DNA from: Thioclava sediminum
Lineage (GTDB): Bacteria; Pseudomonadota; Alphaproteobacteria; Rhodobacterales; Rhodobacteraceae
NCBI RefSeq assembly: GCF_002020355.1
Contig: NZ_MPZV01000001.1
Coordinates: 186,001 to 250,000 of the forward strand
Reading direction: 5' to 3'
DNA length: 64,000 bases
Position 1 is the stretch's first letter. Every line of letters starts with the position of its first letter. A program made the translations under genes and the position numbers. Of the stretch, positions 43,501-51,829 are shown in pieces. The notes under the pieces were generated by a model, which was given only the letters and a program-made list of their open reading frames with translations, did not search any database and was not told where the DNA came from.

Positions 43501-44303
43501 TGTCGCGACTGGATGGAAAGACGGCTCTGGTAACGGGTTCGGTGCAGGGCATCGGGCTGGCTATCGCGAAATCGCTGGCCGAGGCGGGCGCGCGCATTGC
43601 GCTGCACGGTCTCGCCGATGCGGCGCAGGTCGCCGAGGCGACAGCGGTGCTGGAGGCAGCGGGCGCGCCGGAGGTGAAGTTCTTCGACGCCGACATGGCC
43701 GATCCGGCGCAAATCGACGCGATGATGGATGCGGTCGCGGATTGGGGCGGCGCGGATATCCTCGTGAACAACGCAGGCATCCAGCGCACGGCGAGCCTTG
43801 CCGAGGCCACGCCCGAAATCTGGAACGCCATTCTCGCGGTGAACCTGTCGGGCGCGTTCCACACGATGCGGCGCGCGATGCCGGGCATGGCCGAGCGCGG
43901 TTATGGCCGTGTCGTGAACATCGCCTCGGTGCATGGGCTCGTGGCCTCGGCCAACAAGGCGCCCTATGTCGCCTCGAAATTCGGTCTCGTCGGCATGAGC
44001 CGGGTCGCGGCGCTGGAATATGCTCAGGCGGGCACGCGCGAGGCGGGCGGCGTGACGGTGAACTGCATCTGCCCGGGCTGGACCGAAACCGACATTCTCG
44101 GACCGCAGATCGCGGAACGCGCGGCGGCGCATGGCGGTGACCGGGCGGCGGGGATCGCGGATCTTCTGGCGGAGAAACAGCCCACCCGGCGCCTCTCCGA
44201 CCCGTCCGAAATCGGGGCGCTCGCGCTGTGGCTCTGTGCGCCGATCGCGCATAACGTCACCGGCACCTCGATCCCGGTCGATGGGGGTTGGACCACGCAA
44301 TAA
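43500..44303 (+). CDS. SDR family oxidoreductase (3-hydroxyacyl/3-hydroxybutyrate dehydrogenase-like)
   Basis: A 267-aa classical SDR with TGSVQGIGLAIAKSL (cofactor loop, about residues 12-26), NNAGIQRTA and YVASKFGLVGMSR (Tyr-Lys). Sequence around LHGLADAAQVAEATAVLE fits 3-hydroxybutyrate dehydrogenase-type enzymes. It shares one base with the stop of the ligase gene (TAATG). In the operon it would oxidise the 3-hydroxyacyl intermediate before thiolysis. Confidence 0.9.
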   Translation: MSRLDGKTALVTGSVQGIGLAIAKSLAEAGARIALHGLADAAQVAEATAVLEAAGAPEVKFFDADMADPAQIDAMMDAVADWGGADILVNNAGIQRTASLAEATPEIWNAILAVNLSGAFHTMRRAMPGMAERGYGRVVNIASVHGLVASANKAPYVASKFGLVGMSRVAALEYAQAGTREAGGVTVNCICPGWTETDILGPQIAERAAAHGGDRAAGIADLLAEKQPTRRLSDPSEIGALALWLCAPIAHNVTGTSIPVDGGWTTQ

Positions 44304-44318
44304 GGCTCGGAGGTGAGA

Positions 44319-44350
44319 AAGGGGCGGCGGGTTGACCACCGCCGCCCCTT
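44319..44350. terminator. bidirectional terminator
   Basis: Perfect 12-bp stem AAGGGGCGGCGG/CCGCCGCCCCTT with an 8-base loop, between the convergent SDR and tctA genes. Confidence 0.85.
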
Positions 44351-44410
44351 CCTTCGAACCGGCGCAGGCACCTCGGGGGAGGTGTGATGCCTGCGCTAGG
44401 GGGTGCGGTC

Positions 44411-45952
44411 TCAGTCCGAGATCGCACCCTCGTCATCGCGGCGCTCATGCATCCGCGCTTTCACGAAGCGGCTCAGGAACAGCGGCAGGATGAAGCCCAC
44501 GATCGCCACGGTCCACAGACCGATCGCCAGCGGGCTGCCGACCAGCGTCCAGTAATCGCCGTTCGAGATCGTGACGGCCCGGCGCAGGTTGTTCTCCATC
44601 GTGTTGCCCAGAAGCGTCCCGAGGATGATCGGCACCAGCGGCACGTCGAGCTTGCGCAGCAGCCAGCCCATTACACCGAACCCGATCATCACCAGCAGAT
44701 CGAAGCTGGAGCCGGAAATCCCGTAGATCCCCACGAAGGACACCATCGCGACGATCGGCATCAGGATGCGCGGCGGGATCATCAGCACGCGGGTGAAGAT
44801 GCCCACCATCGGGATGTTCATCGCGAGCAGCATGAAGTTGGCGATAAACAGCGCCGCGATCAGGCCCCAGACCACGTCGGGGTTGTTCTGGAACAGCAAG
44901 GGGCCGGGCGTGATGTTGAGCGACAAAAGCACCGCCAGCAGCACCGCCGTGGTGCCCGAGCCCGGCACGCCAAGCGCCAGCATCGGCACCAACGCACCGC
45001 CTGCGGCCGCGTTGTTGCCTGCCTCAGGAGCGGCCACACCACGCGGATCGCCCGTGCCGAAGGTGTTCTTGCGATCGACCAGCTTCTTCTCCATCGAATA
45101 GGAGATGAAAGAGCCAAGCGACGCCCCTGCCCCCGGCAGCACGCCCGCGACGAAGCCCAGCAGCGACGAACGCAGCATGGTCGGCGTCGTCTCTTTCACC
45201 ATCTTCCACGGCGGCGTGATGCGCCCGACCGAGACCTTGTGGCCCGCGCCAGTGGCCGAACCGTGGCGGTGCTCGAGGAAGATGAACACTTCCGACAGCG
45301 CGAAGAGGCCGACGATGGCGACGAGGAAATCGAGCCCGTCATAGAGGTGCACCTCGCCAAAGGTCAGACGCGGCACGCCAGTCTGGGTGTCCACCCCGAT
45401 CACCGACAGGCCGAGACCCAACATCGCGGCGAAAGCCGATTTCGCCTGATTGGTCGAGGAGACACCGCCCAGCGTGGCGAAGGCGAGCGCGAAGAGCGCG
45501 AAATATTCCGCCGGTCCGAACAGCAGCGCGAATTTCACCAGCTGCGGTGCCAGCAGGATCAGCCCCCAGGTCGCGATGAAAGCGCCGACGAAGCTCGCGA
45601 TGCCCGAGAGCGACAGCGCCTCGCCCGCAAGGCCCTTCTTGGCCATCGGATAGCCGTCGAGACAGGTCATCATCGCGGGTTCGTCGCCCGGAATATTGAG
45701 CAGGATCGAACTGATCCGCCCGCCATACATCGCCCCGTAATAGACCGAGGTCAGCAGGATCAGCGAGGGCGTGGCCCCCAGCCCCAGCGTGAAGGCCAGC
45801 GGGATCAGGATCGCGACGCCGTTGGACGGGCCAAGCCCGGGCAGCGCGCCCATCATGGTGCCGAGGAACGTGCCCAGCAGGGCGAGCAGCAGGTTCTCGA
45901 AGGTCAGAGCGGTGTGAAAACCGTCTGCGAGTGACATTAGGGTGTCCATCAT
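44411..45952 (-). CDS. tctA: tripartite tricarboxylate transporter large permease TctA
   Basis: A 513-aa membrane protein with about 12 hydrophobic segments. GTMMGALPGLGPSNG (about residues 31-45) and GVLPGAGASLGSF (about 261-273) are the two TctA signatures. It forms the channel of a sodium-driven carboxylate uptake system with TctB and the binding protein TctC. The first of two adjacent ATGs is used here; the second (45949) has better spacing to GAGGTGA. It starts 6 bp after tctB. Confidence 0.93.
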   Translation of the reverse strand: MMDTLMSLADGFHTALTFENLLLALLGTFLGTMMGALPGLGPSNGVAILIPLAFTLGLGATPSLILLTSVYYGAMYGGRISSILLNIPGDEPAMMTCLDGYPMAKKGLAGEALSLSGIASFVGAFIATWGLILLAPQLVKFALLFGPAEYFALFALAFATLGGVSSTNQAKSAFAAMLGLGLSVIGVDTQTGVPRLTFGEVHLYDGLDFLVAIVGLFALSEVFIFLEHRHGSATGAGHKVSVGRITPPWKMVKETTPTMLRSSLLGFVAGVLPGAGASLGSFISYSMEKKLVDRKNTFGTGDPRGVAAPEAGNNAAAGGALVPMLALGVPGSGTTAVLLAVLLSLNITPGPLLFQNNPDVVWGLIAALFIANFMLLAMNIPMVGIFTRVLMIPPRILMPIVAMVSFVGIYGISGSSFDLLVMIGFGVMGWLLRKLDVPLVPIILGTLLGNTMENNLRRAVTISNGDYWTLVGSPLAIGLWTVAIVGFILPLFLSRFVKARMHERRDDEGAISD

Positions 45953-45958
45953 ATCACC

Positions 45959-46390
45959 TCAGAAGCCGAAGGGGCCGCTGGCGAGCGAGAGGCCCAGAAC
46001 CAGCTTGAAAATTACGTAGATACCGATCGAGGTGGCGACGCCCACGACGACGGATTGCAACGGTCCCGTGCCCAACCGCCAAGTCAGGTAGGCGCTGGCA
46101 AAAGCGGTTGCGATCAGGAAGCCCACGATGGGCAGAAACTCGGCATAGAGGATCATCACCACAACGGCGGCGAGGATTTCGGCGAGCCGCGCGAGGCTCG
46201 GCCAGACCGGGTCGGGATCGGGGCGCAGCAAGATCACGAGCGAGGCCAGCCCGAGGATCACCGCGATCACCAGCGGGAAGGTTTTCGGCCCCACCGCATC
46301 CGACAGGAAACTTTCTTGGATTTGCAGCGTCGCCCAGCCGTAGAACAGCGCAAGGCACAGGCCGACGGCGCCGAAGATGCGATCACTCAT
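45959..46390 (-). CDS. tctB: tripartite tricarboxylate transporter small permease TctB
   Basis: A 143-aa protein with four hydrophobic segments, beginning MSDRIFGAVGLCLALFYGW, with DAVGPKTFPLVIAVILG typical of TctB. It is the small membrane subunit next to tctA. The ribosome site GGAGGGGATC lies directly upstream of ATG 46390. Confidence 0.9.
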   Translation of the reverse strand: MSDRIFGAVGLCLALFYGWATLQIQESFLSDAVGPKTFPLVIAVILGLASLVILLRPDPDPVWPSLARLAEILAAVVVMILYAEFLPIVGFLIATAFASAYLTWRLGTGPLQSVVVGVATSIGIYVIFKLVLGLSLASGPFGF

Positions 46391-46412
46391 GATCCCCTCC
46401 CTTGGTATGAAG

Positions 46413-46441
46413 GCGCGGCGGCGCTCGAAAGCCCGCCGCGC
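46413..46441 (-). promoter_or_regulatory. intercistronic hairpin between tctC and tctB
   Basis: Nine-bp stem GCGCGGCGG/CCGCCGCGC with an 11-base loop lies 16 bp after the tctC stop. Such hairpins stabilise the upstream mRNA and let binding proteins be made in excess over permeases. No T run follows. Confidence 0.6.
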
Positions 46442-46457
46442 GCATGGGTTGTCTCGC

Positions 46458-47423
46458 TTACTTGATGATGCCGATCTGGCGCGAGATGTCCTGAATCTGC
46501 TGGACCGAGTTCTGCACGAAGCTCTCGAATTCAGCGCCCTGCAGGTCGAGCGGGGCCAGACCGTTGGCCGCCATCACCTGCTTCCACTCGTCGGAGGCGT
46601 AGAGCTGGCCGACCTTGTCGACCCACATCTGGTAAGCCTCGTCGGACATGCCGCCCGGCGCGTAGAAGCCGCGCCAGTTCGCGCCGATCGCGTCAACGCC
46701 CTGCTCTTTCGCGGTCGGGAATTCCGAGAATTCGCCGTCCAGACGCTCGGGCGCCAGCACCGCGATCACGCGGATATCGCCGGAGTCGACGAAGCCCTTG
46801 GCTTCCGACAGATCGCCGGTGAAGGCCTGAACCGAACCCGCCAGAAGCTGGGTGACCGCTTCGCCGCCGCCGTCGAAGGCGATGTATTTGACCTTGCGCA
46901 CATCGTCGATGCCATAGGCGTCGGCTGCGATCAGCACCTTGAGGTGATCCCAGCCACCCACTGCCGAGCCGCCCGCGACGGAGACCGAATTCGGATCGGC
47001 TTTGATCTTGTCGAGCAGTTCCGGAAGCGTTTGGATGTCGCTGTCGGCTGCCACGGCGATCACGCCGTAATCCGCGCCGATCGAGCCGACCCAGCGGACC
47101 TGATCCATCGAGTTGCCCGGATAGGCGCCTTGCGCCAGACGGGTCGCGGTGGCCGAGGAAGCCGCGACGATCAGGTTGTCGTCGTCATTGCGCTTGTTGA
47201 CCACTTCGGCAAACGCCACGCCACCGCCGCCACCGGCGAGGTTCACGACCTGCATGGTCGAGTCGATGAGGCCCAGATCCTGCATGGTTTTGCCGACCTG
47301 ACGGCAGGTGAAGTCCCAGCCGCCGCCGGGGTTCGCGGGCGCGATGCATTCTTGCGCCGAGGCGCCGGTCGCAACGGTGAGTGCCGCCACGGCAATCGCC
47401 GCGCGCATGAGTTTAAAAGCCAT
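46458..47423 (-). CDS. tctC: tripartite tricarboxylate transporter substrate-binding protein TctC
   Basis: A 321-aa periplasmic protein with a signal peptide (AIAVAALTVATGASA, cleavage near residue 24). The mature start ECIAPANPGGGWDFTCRQ is the TctC/Bug motif, and VAGGSAVGGWDHLK binds the ligand carboxylate. It delivers a carboxylate, perhaps citrate or an aromatic acid, to TctAB. I start at ATG 47423, behind GGAGGATATACC. Confidence 0.93.
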   Translation of the reverse strand: MAFKLMRAAIAVAALTVATGASAQECIAPANPGGGWDFTCRQVGKTMQDLGLIDSTMQVVNLAGGGGGVAFAEVVNKRNDDDNLIVAASSATATRLAQGAYPGNSMDQVRWVGSIGADYGVIAVAADSDIQTLPELLDKIKADPNSVSVAGGSAVGGWDHLKVLIAADAYGIDDVRKVKYIAFDGGGEAVTQLLAGSVQAFTGDLSEAKGFVDSGDIRVIAVLAPERLDGEFSEFPTAKEQGVDAIGANWRGFYAPGGMSDEAYQMWVDKVGQLYASDEWKQVMAANGLAPLDLQGAEFESFVQNSVQQIQDISRQIGIIK

Positions 47424-47487
47424 GGTATATCCTCCACTGTCCGCCCGTTGCCTCCCGCAGCGGGCTATGGACCGGGTTTTACCGCTT

Positions 47488-47515
47488 GAACCTGTCACGA
47501 ACCTGTCACAGGTTC
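47488..47515. promoter_or_regulatory. tandem repeat and palindrome, probable response-regulator binding site
   Basis: GAACCTGTCAC occurs twice head to tail (47488 and 47499; 11-bp period), and the second copy extends into the perfect palindrome GAACCTGT-C-ACAGGTTC (47499-47515). It sits between tctC and the divergent regulator gene, as expected for OmpR-type dimers on one face of the helix. Confidence 0.7.
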
Positions 47516-47537
47516 AGAGGCGCATGAGGGAGGAAGA

Positions 47538-48218
47538 ATGCGGCTCTTGCTAGTGGAGGATGCCGAGGAGCTGGCCGAGGCCACGCAACGTCGGCTTGCG
47601 CGCTCAGGCATGGCCTGCGATCTCGCCGCCACCGTCGAGGAAGCGCGCGACTTTCTGGCGGTGCAGGCCTATGACGCGGTAATCCTCGACATCAACCTGC
47701 CCGATGGCAGCGGCACGGACCTTCTGCGCGAGATGCGCGCGCAGGCCGCCACGATGCCTGTGCTGATGCTGACCGCGCAATTCTCGGTGGATGACAAGAT
47801 CTCCGCCTTCGAGCTCGGCGCGGACGACTACCTCGTAAAACCTTTTGATCACCGTGAGTTGGAAGCAAGACTTCATGCGATTGGGCGACGGCAGGCAACC
47901 GATCGCTCCGCCGATCTGGAGCTTGGCCATCTGCGCTATAACGCGACAGCAGGCAGCGCCACGGTCGGGGATCAGGCGCTGAAGCTGACGGGCCGCGAAT
48001 TCGCGCTGCTGGGCATTCTGATGCGCAATGCGGGGCAAGTGATGTCGAAGGATCGGCTGCACGAGGGGCTCTACGCCTTCGACGATGCGGTGCCGGGCGA
48101 CAATGCGATCGAGCTTTATATCGCGCGGCTGCGCAAGAAGCTGACCGGCAGCGGGGTCGAGATCGAAACCCTGCGCGGACGCGGCTATCGTCTGGCGGCA
48201 CGGGATGGCGATGTCTGA
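47538..48218 (+). CDS. tctD: OmpR-type response regulator, TctD-like
   Basis: A 226-aa regulator with receiver Asp51 in VILDINLPDGSG, a conserved Lys in DYLVKPF and a C-terminal winged helix (LTGREFALLGILMRNAG; DNAIELYIARLRKKL). It diverges from the tctCBA transporter, and its candidate binding sites lie in the gap. Its product should turn the transporter on when the kinase senses the carboxylate. A GGGAGGAAG site precedes the ATG. Confidence 0.92.
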   Translation: MRLLLVEDAEELAEATQRRLARSGMACDLAATVEEARDFLAVQAYDAVILDINLPDGSGTDLLREMRAQAATMPVLMLTAQFSVDDKISAFELGADDYLVKPFDHRELEARLHAIGRRQATDRSADLELGHLRYNATAGSATVGDQALKLTGREFALLGILMRNAGQVMSKDRLHEGLYAFDDAVPGDNAIELYIARLRKKLTGSGVEIETLRGRGYRLAARDGDV

Positions 48219-49623
48219 CGGCGCTCTCCCCCGCGAAACCGGCCTTTCCGCCACGCGCTCGCTGACCGCGCGGCTCGTGACCGGGCTGTCGGGGCTGATG
48301 ATCGTCGGCGGGTTGATCCTCGCATTGGCGGCCTTCGCCTATGGGCGCGCGGCGGCCCGCGACGCTTTTGACCGGCTGCTGGTGGGCGCGGCCAATGACA
48401 TCGCCGCCTCGATCTCGATCCGCGACGGCGCGCCGGTGGTCGATCTGCCGGTCTCGGCCTTCGAACTACTCGCCCTCGCGCCCGATGACCGCATCGCCTA
48501 TCAGGTGAGCGGCCCGAAAGGCGCGGTGCTCACGGGCTATGAAGACCTGCCCCGCCCCGACACGACTGCACAGGATTCCGAGCTTTACGACGCGCGCTTC
48601 AAGGGAGAGCCCGCGCGCTACATCCGGGTCACGCGCCGTTTCGCGGAGCGCCAGTTCTCCGGCACGGTGGAGGTGATCGTGGGCCAGACCCTGCGGGCGC
48701 GCACCCAGCTTGCGCTCAGCATCACCCGCAACGCGCTTGGCGGACTGGCGGTCGGCGGCATCGCCATGCTCGCCTTCGCGATCATCATCGTGCATAGCGC
48801 GCTGCGCCCGCTGGAGCGGCTGGCCCATCGCATCTCGGAACGCGACCCGCAGGACCTCACCCCGATCCGCGCCGCCGTGCCGCGCGAGGTCGATGTGATG
48901 GTGCAGGCGACGAACGGGTTCATGGGGCGGCTGGACCGGCAATTCGCCACGATGAAAAGCCTGATCTCGGACACCGCGCATCAGCTGCGCACCCCCGTTG
49001 CCGCCCTGCGCGCGCAATCCGACCTCGCCGCCGAGGAAGACGATCCCGCCCGGCGCGACCAGATCGTCGCGAAGATGCATTCCGGCACGGTGCGGCTGAG
49101 CCGCCTGCTCGATCAGATGCTGTCGCGGGCGCTTGTGATCCACCGCGCCGACAGTGCGCGGCGCGAGCGGGTCGATCTGCGCAACATCGCCTTGGATATC
49201 TTCGAGGAAGGCGATCACGCCACCCTCGCGCCGGGCAGCGAAATCCGGCTGGAGATCGCCGAGACGGAGGTGCCCGTGCTGGCCGATGAGCTTTCGCTGT
49301 CGGAGGCCGCGAAGAACCTTCTGGGCAATGCGCTGTCGCATGGCGAGGCCCCGGTCACCATCGGCGCGAACTTGCGCGACGGGCGCGCCCGGCTCTGGGT
49401 GCGCGACGCAGGCCCCGGCCCCACGCCCGAGCTGCGCGCGCGTCTGGGCGAGCGTTTCGCGCCGGGACACTCGGACACGCGGCGGCGCGGGGCGTCGAGC
49501 GGGCTGGGCCTCGCCATCGCGCAATCGGTGGCGGAAACCTATGGCGGCACGCTGGAAATGGAGAGCGATGCGGCAGGCTTCACCATCGCGATCACCCTGC
49601 CCCAGGCGGAGGAAATCACATGA
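48205..49623 (+). CDS. tctE: sensor histidine kinase, TctE-like
   Basis: A 472-aa kinase with two membrane helices (about residues 28-48 and 178-198), a periplasmic domain between, a HAMP, and the phosphorylated His at about residue 259 in SDTAHQLRTPVAALR. The ATPase part has LLGNALSHGEAPV (N box) and GASSGLGLAIAQSV (G2). It overlaps the regulator gene. ATG 48205 or 48211 are both possible. It probably senses the transported carboxylate, perhaps through the next gene's product. Confidence 0.92.
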   Translation: MAMSDGALPRETGLSATRSLTARLVTGLSGLMIVGGLILALAAFAYGRAAARDAFDRLLVGAANDIAASISIRDGAPVVDLPVSAFELLALAPDDRIAYQVSGPKGAVLTGYEDLPRPDTTAQDSELYDARFKGEPARYIRVTRRFAERQFSGTVEVIVGQTLRARTQLALSITRNALGGLAVGGIAMLAFAIIIVHSALRPLERLAHRISERDPQDLTPIRAAVPREVDVMVQATNGFMGRLDRQFATMKSLISDTAHQLRTPVAALRAQSDLAAEEDDPARRDQIVAKMHSGTVRLSRLLDQMLSRALVIHRADSARRERVDLRNIALDIFEEGDHATLAPGSEIRLEIAETEVPVLADELSLSEAAKNLLGNALSHGEAPVTIGANLRDGRARLWVRDAGPGPTPELRARLGERFAPGHSDTRRRGASSGLGLAIAQSVAETYGGTLEMESDAAGFTIAITLPQAEEIT

Positions 49624-50672
49624 TCCGCGCGCTCTTCTCCCTGACGCTCTGGCTGGGCCTGAGCTCCGCCGTCGCGGCGGCCGAGCCCGAGGCCGTCCGC
49701 ACCTTCGGCCCCGATCAGCCCGCGCGGCAAATCACCCTGCGCACCACGACCGACGTCAACATCCTCGCCCCCGCGATCGAGGCGTTTCTCGACACCCAGC
49801 CCGGCCTCGCGATCCGGTTCGAGCAATGGGGCTCGAACGACCTCTACGATATTTCCGAGGCCGACTGCGCGTCCGGCAAACCCGGCGCCGATCTGGTGAT
49901 CAGCTCGGGCGTGCAGCATGTCGTGAAGCTGGTGAACGACAATTGCGCCGCCACATGGGTCTCGCCCGAGACCACGGCGCTGCCCAAAGACCTGCGCTGG
50001 CGCGATCAGGTCTGGGGCATTTCGCGCGAGCCTGCGGTGATGATCTACAACCGCGCGCTGGTCCCGCCCGAGGACGTGCCGCGCACGCGCTTCGATCTGG
50101 TGGACCTGCTGCGACCTGCGCAATCGCCCTACACCGGCAAGGTCGCGACCTATGACATCGCGGATTCAGGGCTGGGGTTCCTCTTCGCTTTCCTCGACAG
50201 TCAGGAGGCCAGCACCTTCGGCGCGCTGATGGAGGCCTTCGCGCGCTCCGGCGCGGTCGCCACCTGCTGCTCGGCCGAGATCATCGACGGCGTCGCGGGC
50301 GGGCGCTACCTGATCGCCTATAATATCCTCGGCTCCTACGCGGCGCAGGCGGCGCGCGACAATCCCGATCTGGGCATCATCGCGCCTGCCGATTACACGC
50401 TGGTTCTGTCGCGCGCAGCCTATCTGCCGGGGCGCGAGCCCAATCCGACCGCCGCGAAGCTGCTGGATTTCCTGCTCTCGCCAGCGGGTCAGAGGGCGCT
50501 AGCGAAGACCAAGCTGATCGACCCGATCACGCGCGACGGTGGCGGCAGCGACAGCGACGAGACGCTGGCCCTGCAACGCCTGATCGCCCTCGGCCCGCCG
50601 CTATTGGTTGCCACCGACACGATGAAAACCGCGCGTTTCCTCGAACGCTGGCGGGATATCTTCGCGCAATAG
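49620..50672 (+). CDS. periplasmic substrate-binding protein, third component of the two-component system (PgtC-like)
   Basis: A 350-aa exported protein with a signal peptide (LFSLTLWLGLSSAVAAAEP) and the fold of iron/phosphoglycerate-type binding proteins (TTDVNILAPAIEAFLDTQPGLAIRFEQ; PRTRFDLVDLLR). The ATGA overlap with the kinase gene suggests it works with the kinase rather than an ABC transporter; no permease is near. PgtC, which acts beside the PgtB kinase in Salmonella, is the nearest precedent. It may detect ligand and touch the kinase periplasmic domain. Confidence 0.82.
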   Translation: MIRALFSLTLWLGLSSAVAAAEPEAVRTFGPDQPARQITLRTTTDVNILAPAIEAFLDTQPGLAIRFEQWGSNDLYDISEADCASGKPGADLVISSGVQHVVKLVNDNCAATWVSPETTALPKDLRWRDQVWGISREPAVMIYNRALVPPEDVPRTRFDLVDLLRPAQSPYTGKVATYDIADSGLGFLFAFLDSQEASTFGALMEAFARSGAVATCCSAEIIDGVAGGRYLIAYNILGSYAAQAARDNPDLGIIAPADYTLVLSRAAYLPGREPNPTAAKLLDFLLSPAGQRALAKTKLIDPITRDGGGSDSDETLALQRLIALGPPLLVATDTMKTARFLERWRDIFAQ

Positions 50673-50679
50673 CGTTGGC

Positions 50680-51153
50680 CTAGCTCGCCAGCGCGCCGAA
50701 CTTGCCACCACAGAACAGAAGCGGCCGGGCCTCCAGATCGCGCTCGATCTCGACGACCTTGCCGATGAAGAGCGTGTGATCGCCCGCCTCCACCTCCTGC
50801 GCGACCTCGGTCACGAAGACGCAGGCCGCGCCGGGCACGACGGGCATCCCGGCGCGCTCAATGAAGGGGTCGTTATGCGCCGGATCGTGGCGGCCCGCGA
50901 AATGCATCGCCAGCCCTTCCATCTCGTGATTGAGCACCGAGACCGCGTAGCGCCCCGAGGCGCGCACCTTCTCGCGCAGCTTGCAATTGTGATCGAGCGA
51001 AATGGTGATCAGCGGCGGGTCGAGAGAGACCGACATGAAGGCGTTGGCCGTCATCCCGTGATCGCCATCCTCGGTGCGCGTCGAGATCACCGTCACGCCG
51101 GTTGCGAAACTGCCGCAAGCGTCGCGCAGATCGCGCGGATCAATTCCGGACAT
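50680..51153 (-). CDS. flavin reductase of two-component monooxygenase (HpaC/PheA2-like)
   Basis: A 157-aa protein with the flavin reductase domain. FATGVTVISTR (about residues 16-26), MTANAFMSVSLDPPLI and CKLREKVRASGRYAVSVL are typical HpaC-family segments. It makes FADH2 for the HpaB-type oxygenase encoded just upstream. ATG 51153 with GGGGAGG ahead was chosen over a further upstream ATG. Its start overlaps the end of the FAD synthetase gene by 14 bp, so both are coupled. Confidence 0.9.
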   Translation of the reverse strand: MSGIDPRDLRDACGSFATGVTVISTRTEDGDHGMTANAFMSVSLDPPLITISLDHNCKLREKVRASGRYAVSVLNHEMEGLAMHFAGRHDPAHNDPFIERAGMPVVPGAACVFVTEVAQEVEAGDHTLFIGKVVEIERDLEARPLLFCGGKFGALAS

Positions 51154-51769
51154 CGAATTCCTCCCCAAATCTCATATCCTGTGTCAGAAGCGCGCCCGAC
51201 ATCAGCGCGGCGGCATCGGTCGAGCCCTGAAGCGCCACGGCCTCGCGCGCGCGGCCTTCGGCGCGCAGGCCCCGGATGCGCGTGGACGAGATCACCTCGC
51301 CCCCTTCGCACAGCACCGCAGGCGCCAGCGTCACGTCGAAACGCTCGGCCAATGTGGTCACGCAGCCCGCCTGTTTCGCGCCGAAACGGAAATCCGCGCC
51401 GACATGGATGCGGGCCGGGTTGATCCGCGCCAGATCGTCCAGAAACGCCTGCGGGCTGCGCGCCGCGTAGCTTTTGCAAAACGACGCCAGCACGATGTAA
51501 TCCGGCCCGAGCCGCGCGATCCGCGCGAGTTTCTCCGAGACGGGCGACAGTTGCTTGGCGCGGCCGAAAAACACTTTCGGCGGCGGATCGAAGGTCCAGA
51601 CGACCGACGCCACGCCTGCCGCCCGTGCCTCGGCCACGGCGCGCGAGATCAGCGCCTGATGGCCGCGATGGACGCCGTCGAACGCGCCGATGGTCAGGAC
51701 GCTCGCGGGCAGCGCGATCTGATCGTCGCGCAGCACCTGCGTCTTCATCCCTGTGAAATCCAAACTCAT
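51140..51769 (-). CDS. FAD synthetase domain protein without riboflavin kinase domain
   Basis: A 209-aa protein matching only the N-terminal adenylyltransferase half of RibF. Nucleotide motifs are TIGAFDGVHRGHQAL (about residues 27-41) and VISSTRIRGL. The C-terminal flavokinase domain found in normal RibF (about 100 more residues) is missing. It sits between the flavin-dependent oxygenase and its reductase, so it probably makes FAD from FMN for that system. A household bifunctional RibF is expected elsewhere in the genome. Confidence 0.88.
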   Translation of the reverse strand: MSLDFTGMKTQVLRDDQIALPASVLTIGAFDGVHRGHQALISRAVAEARAAGVASVVWTFDPPPKVFFGRAKQLSPVSEKLARIARLGPDYIVLASFCKSYAARSPQAFLDDLARINPARIHVGADFRFGAKQAGCVTTLAERFDVTLAPAVLCEGGEVISSTRIRGLRAEGRAREAVALQGSTDAAALMSGALLTQDMRFGEEFDVRN

Positions 51770-51829
51770 GGGGCTCCTCCTTCCCCGGGGTCGTGGGCCG
51801 CGCGAGGATCCCGCGCAGCCCCTTCAGTC

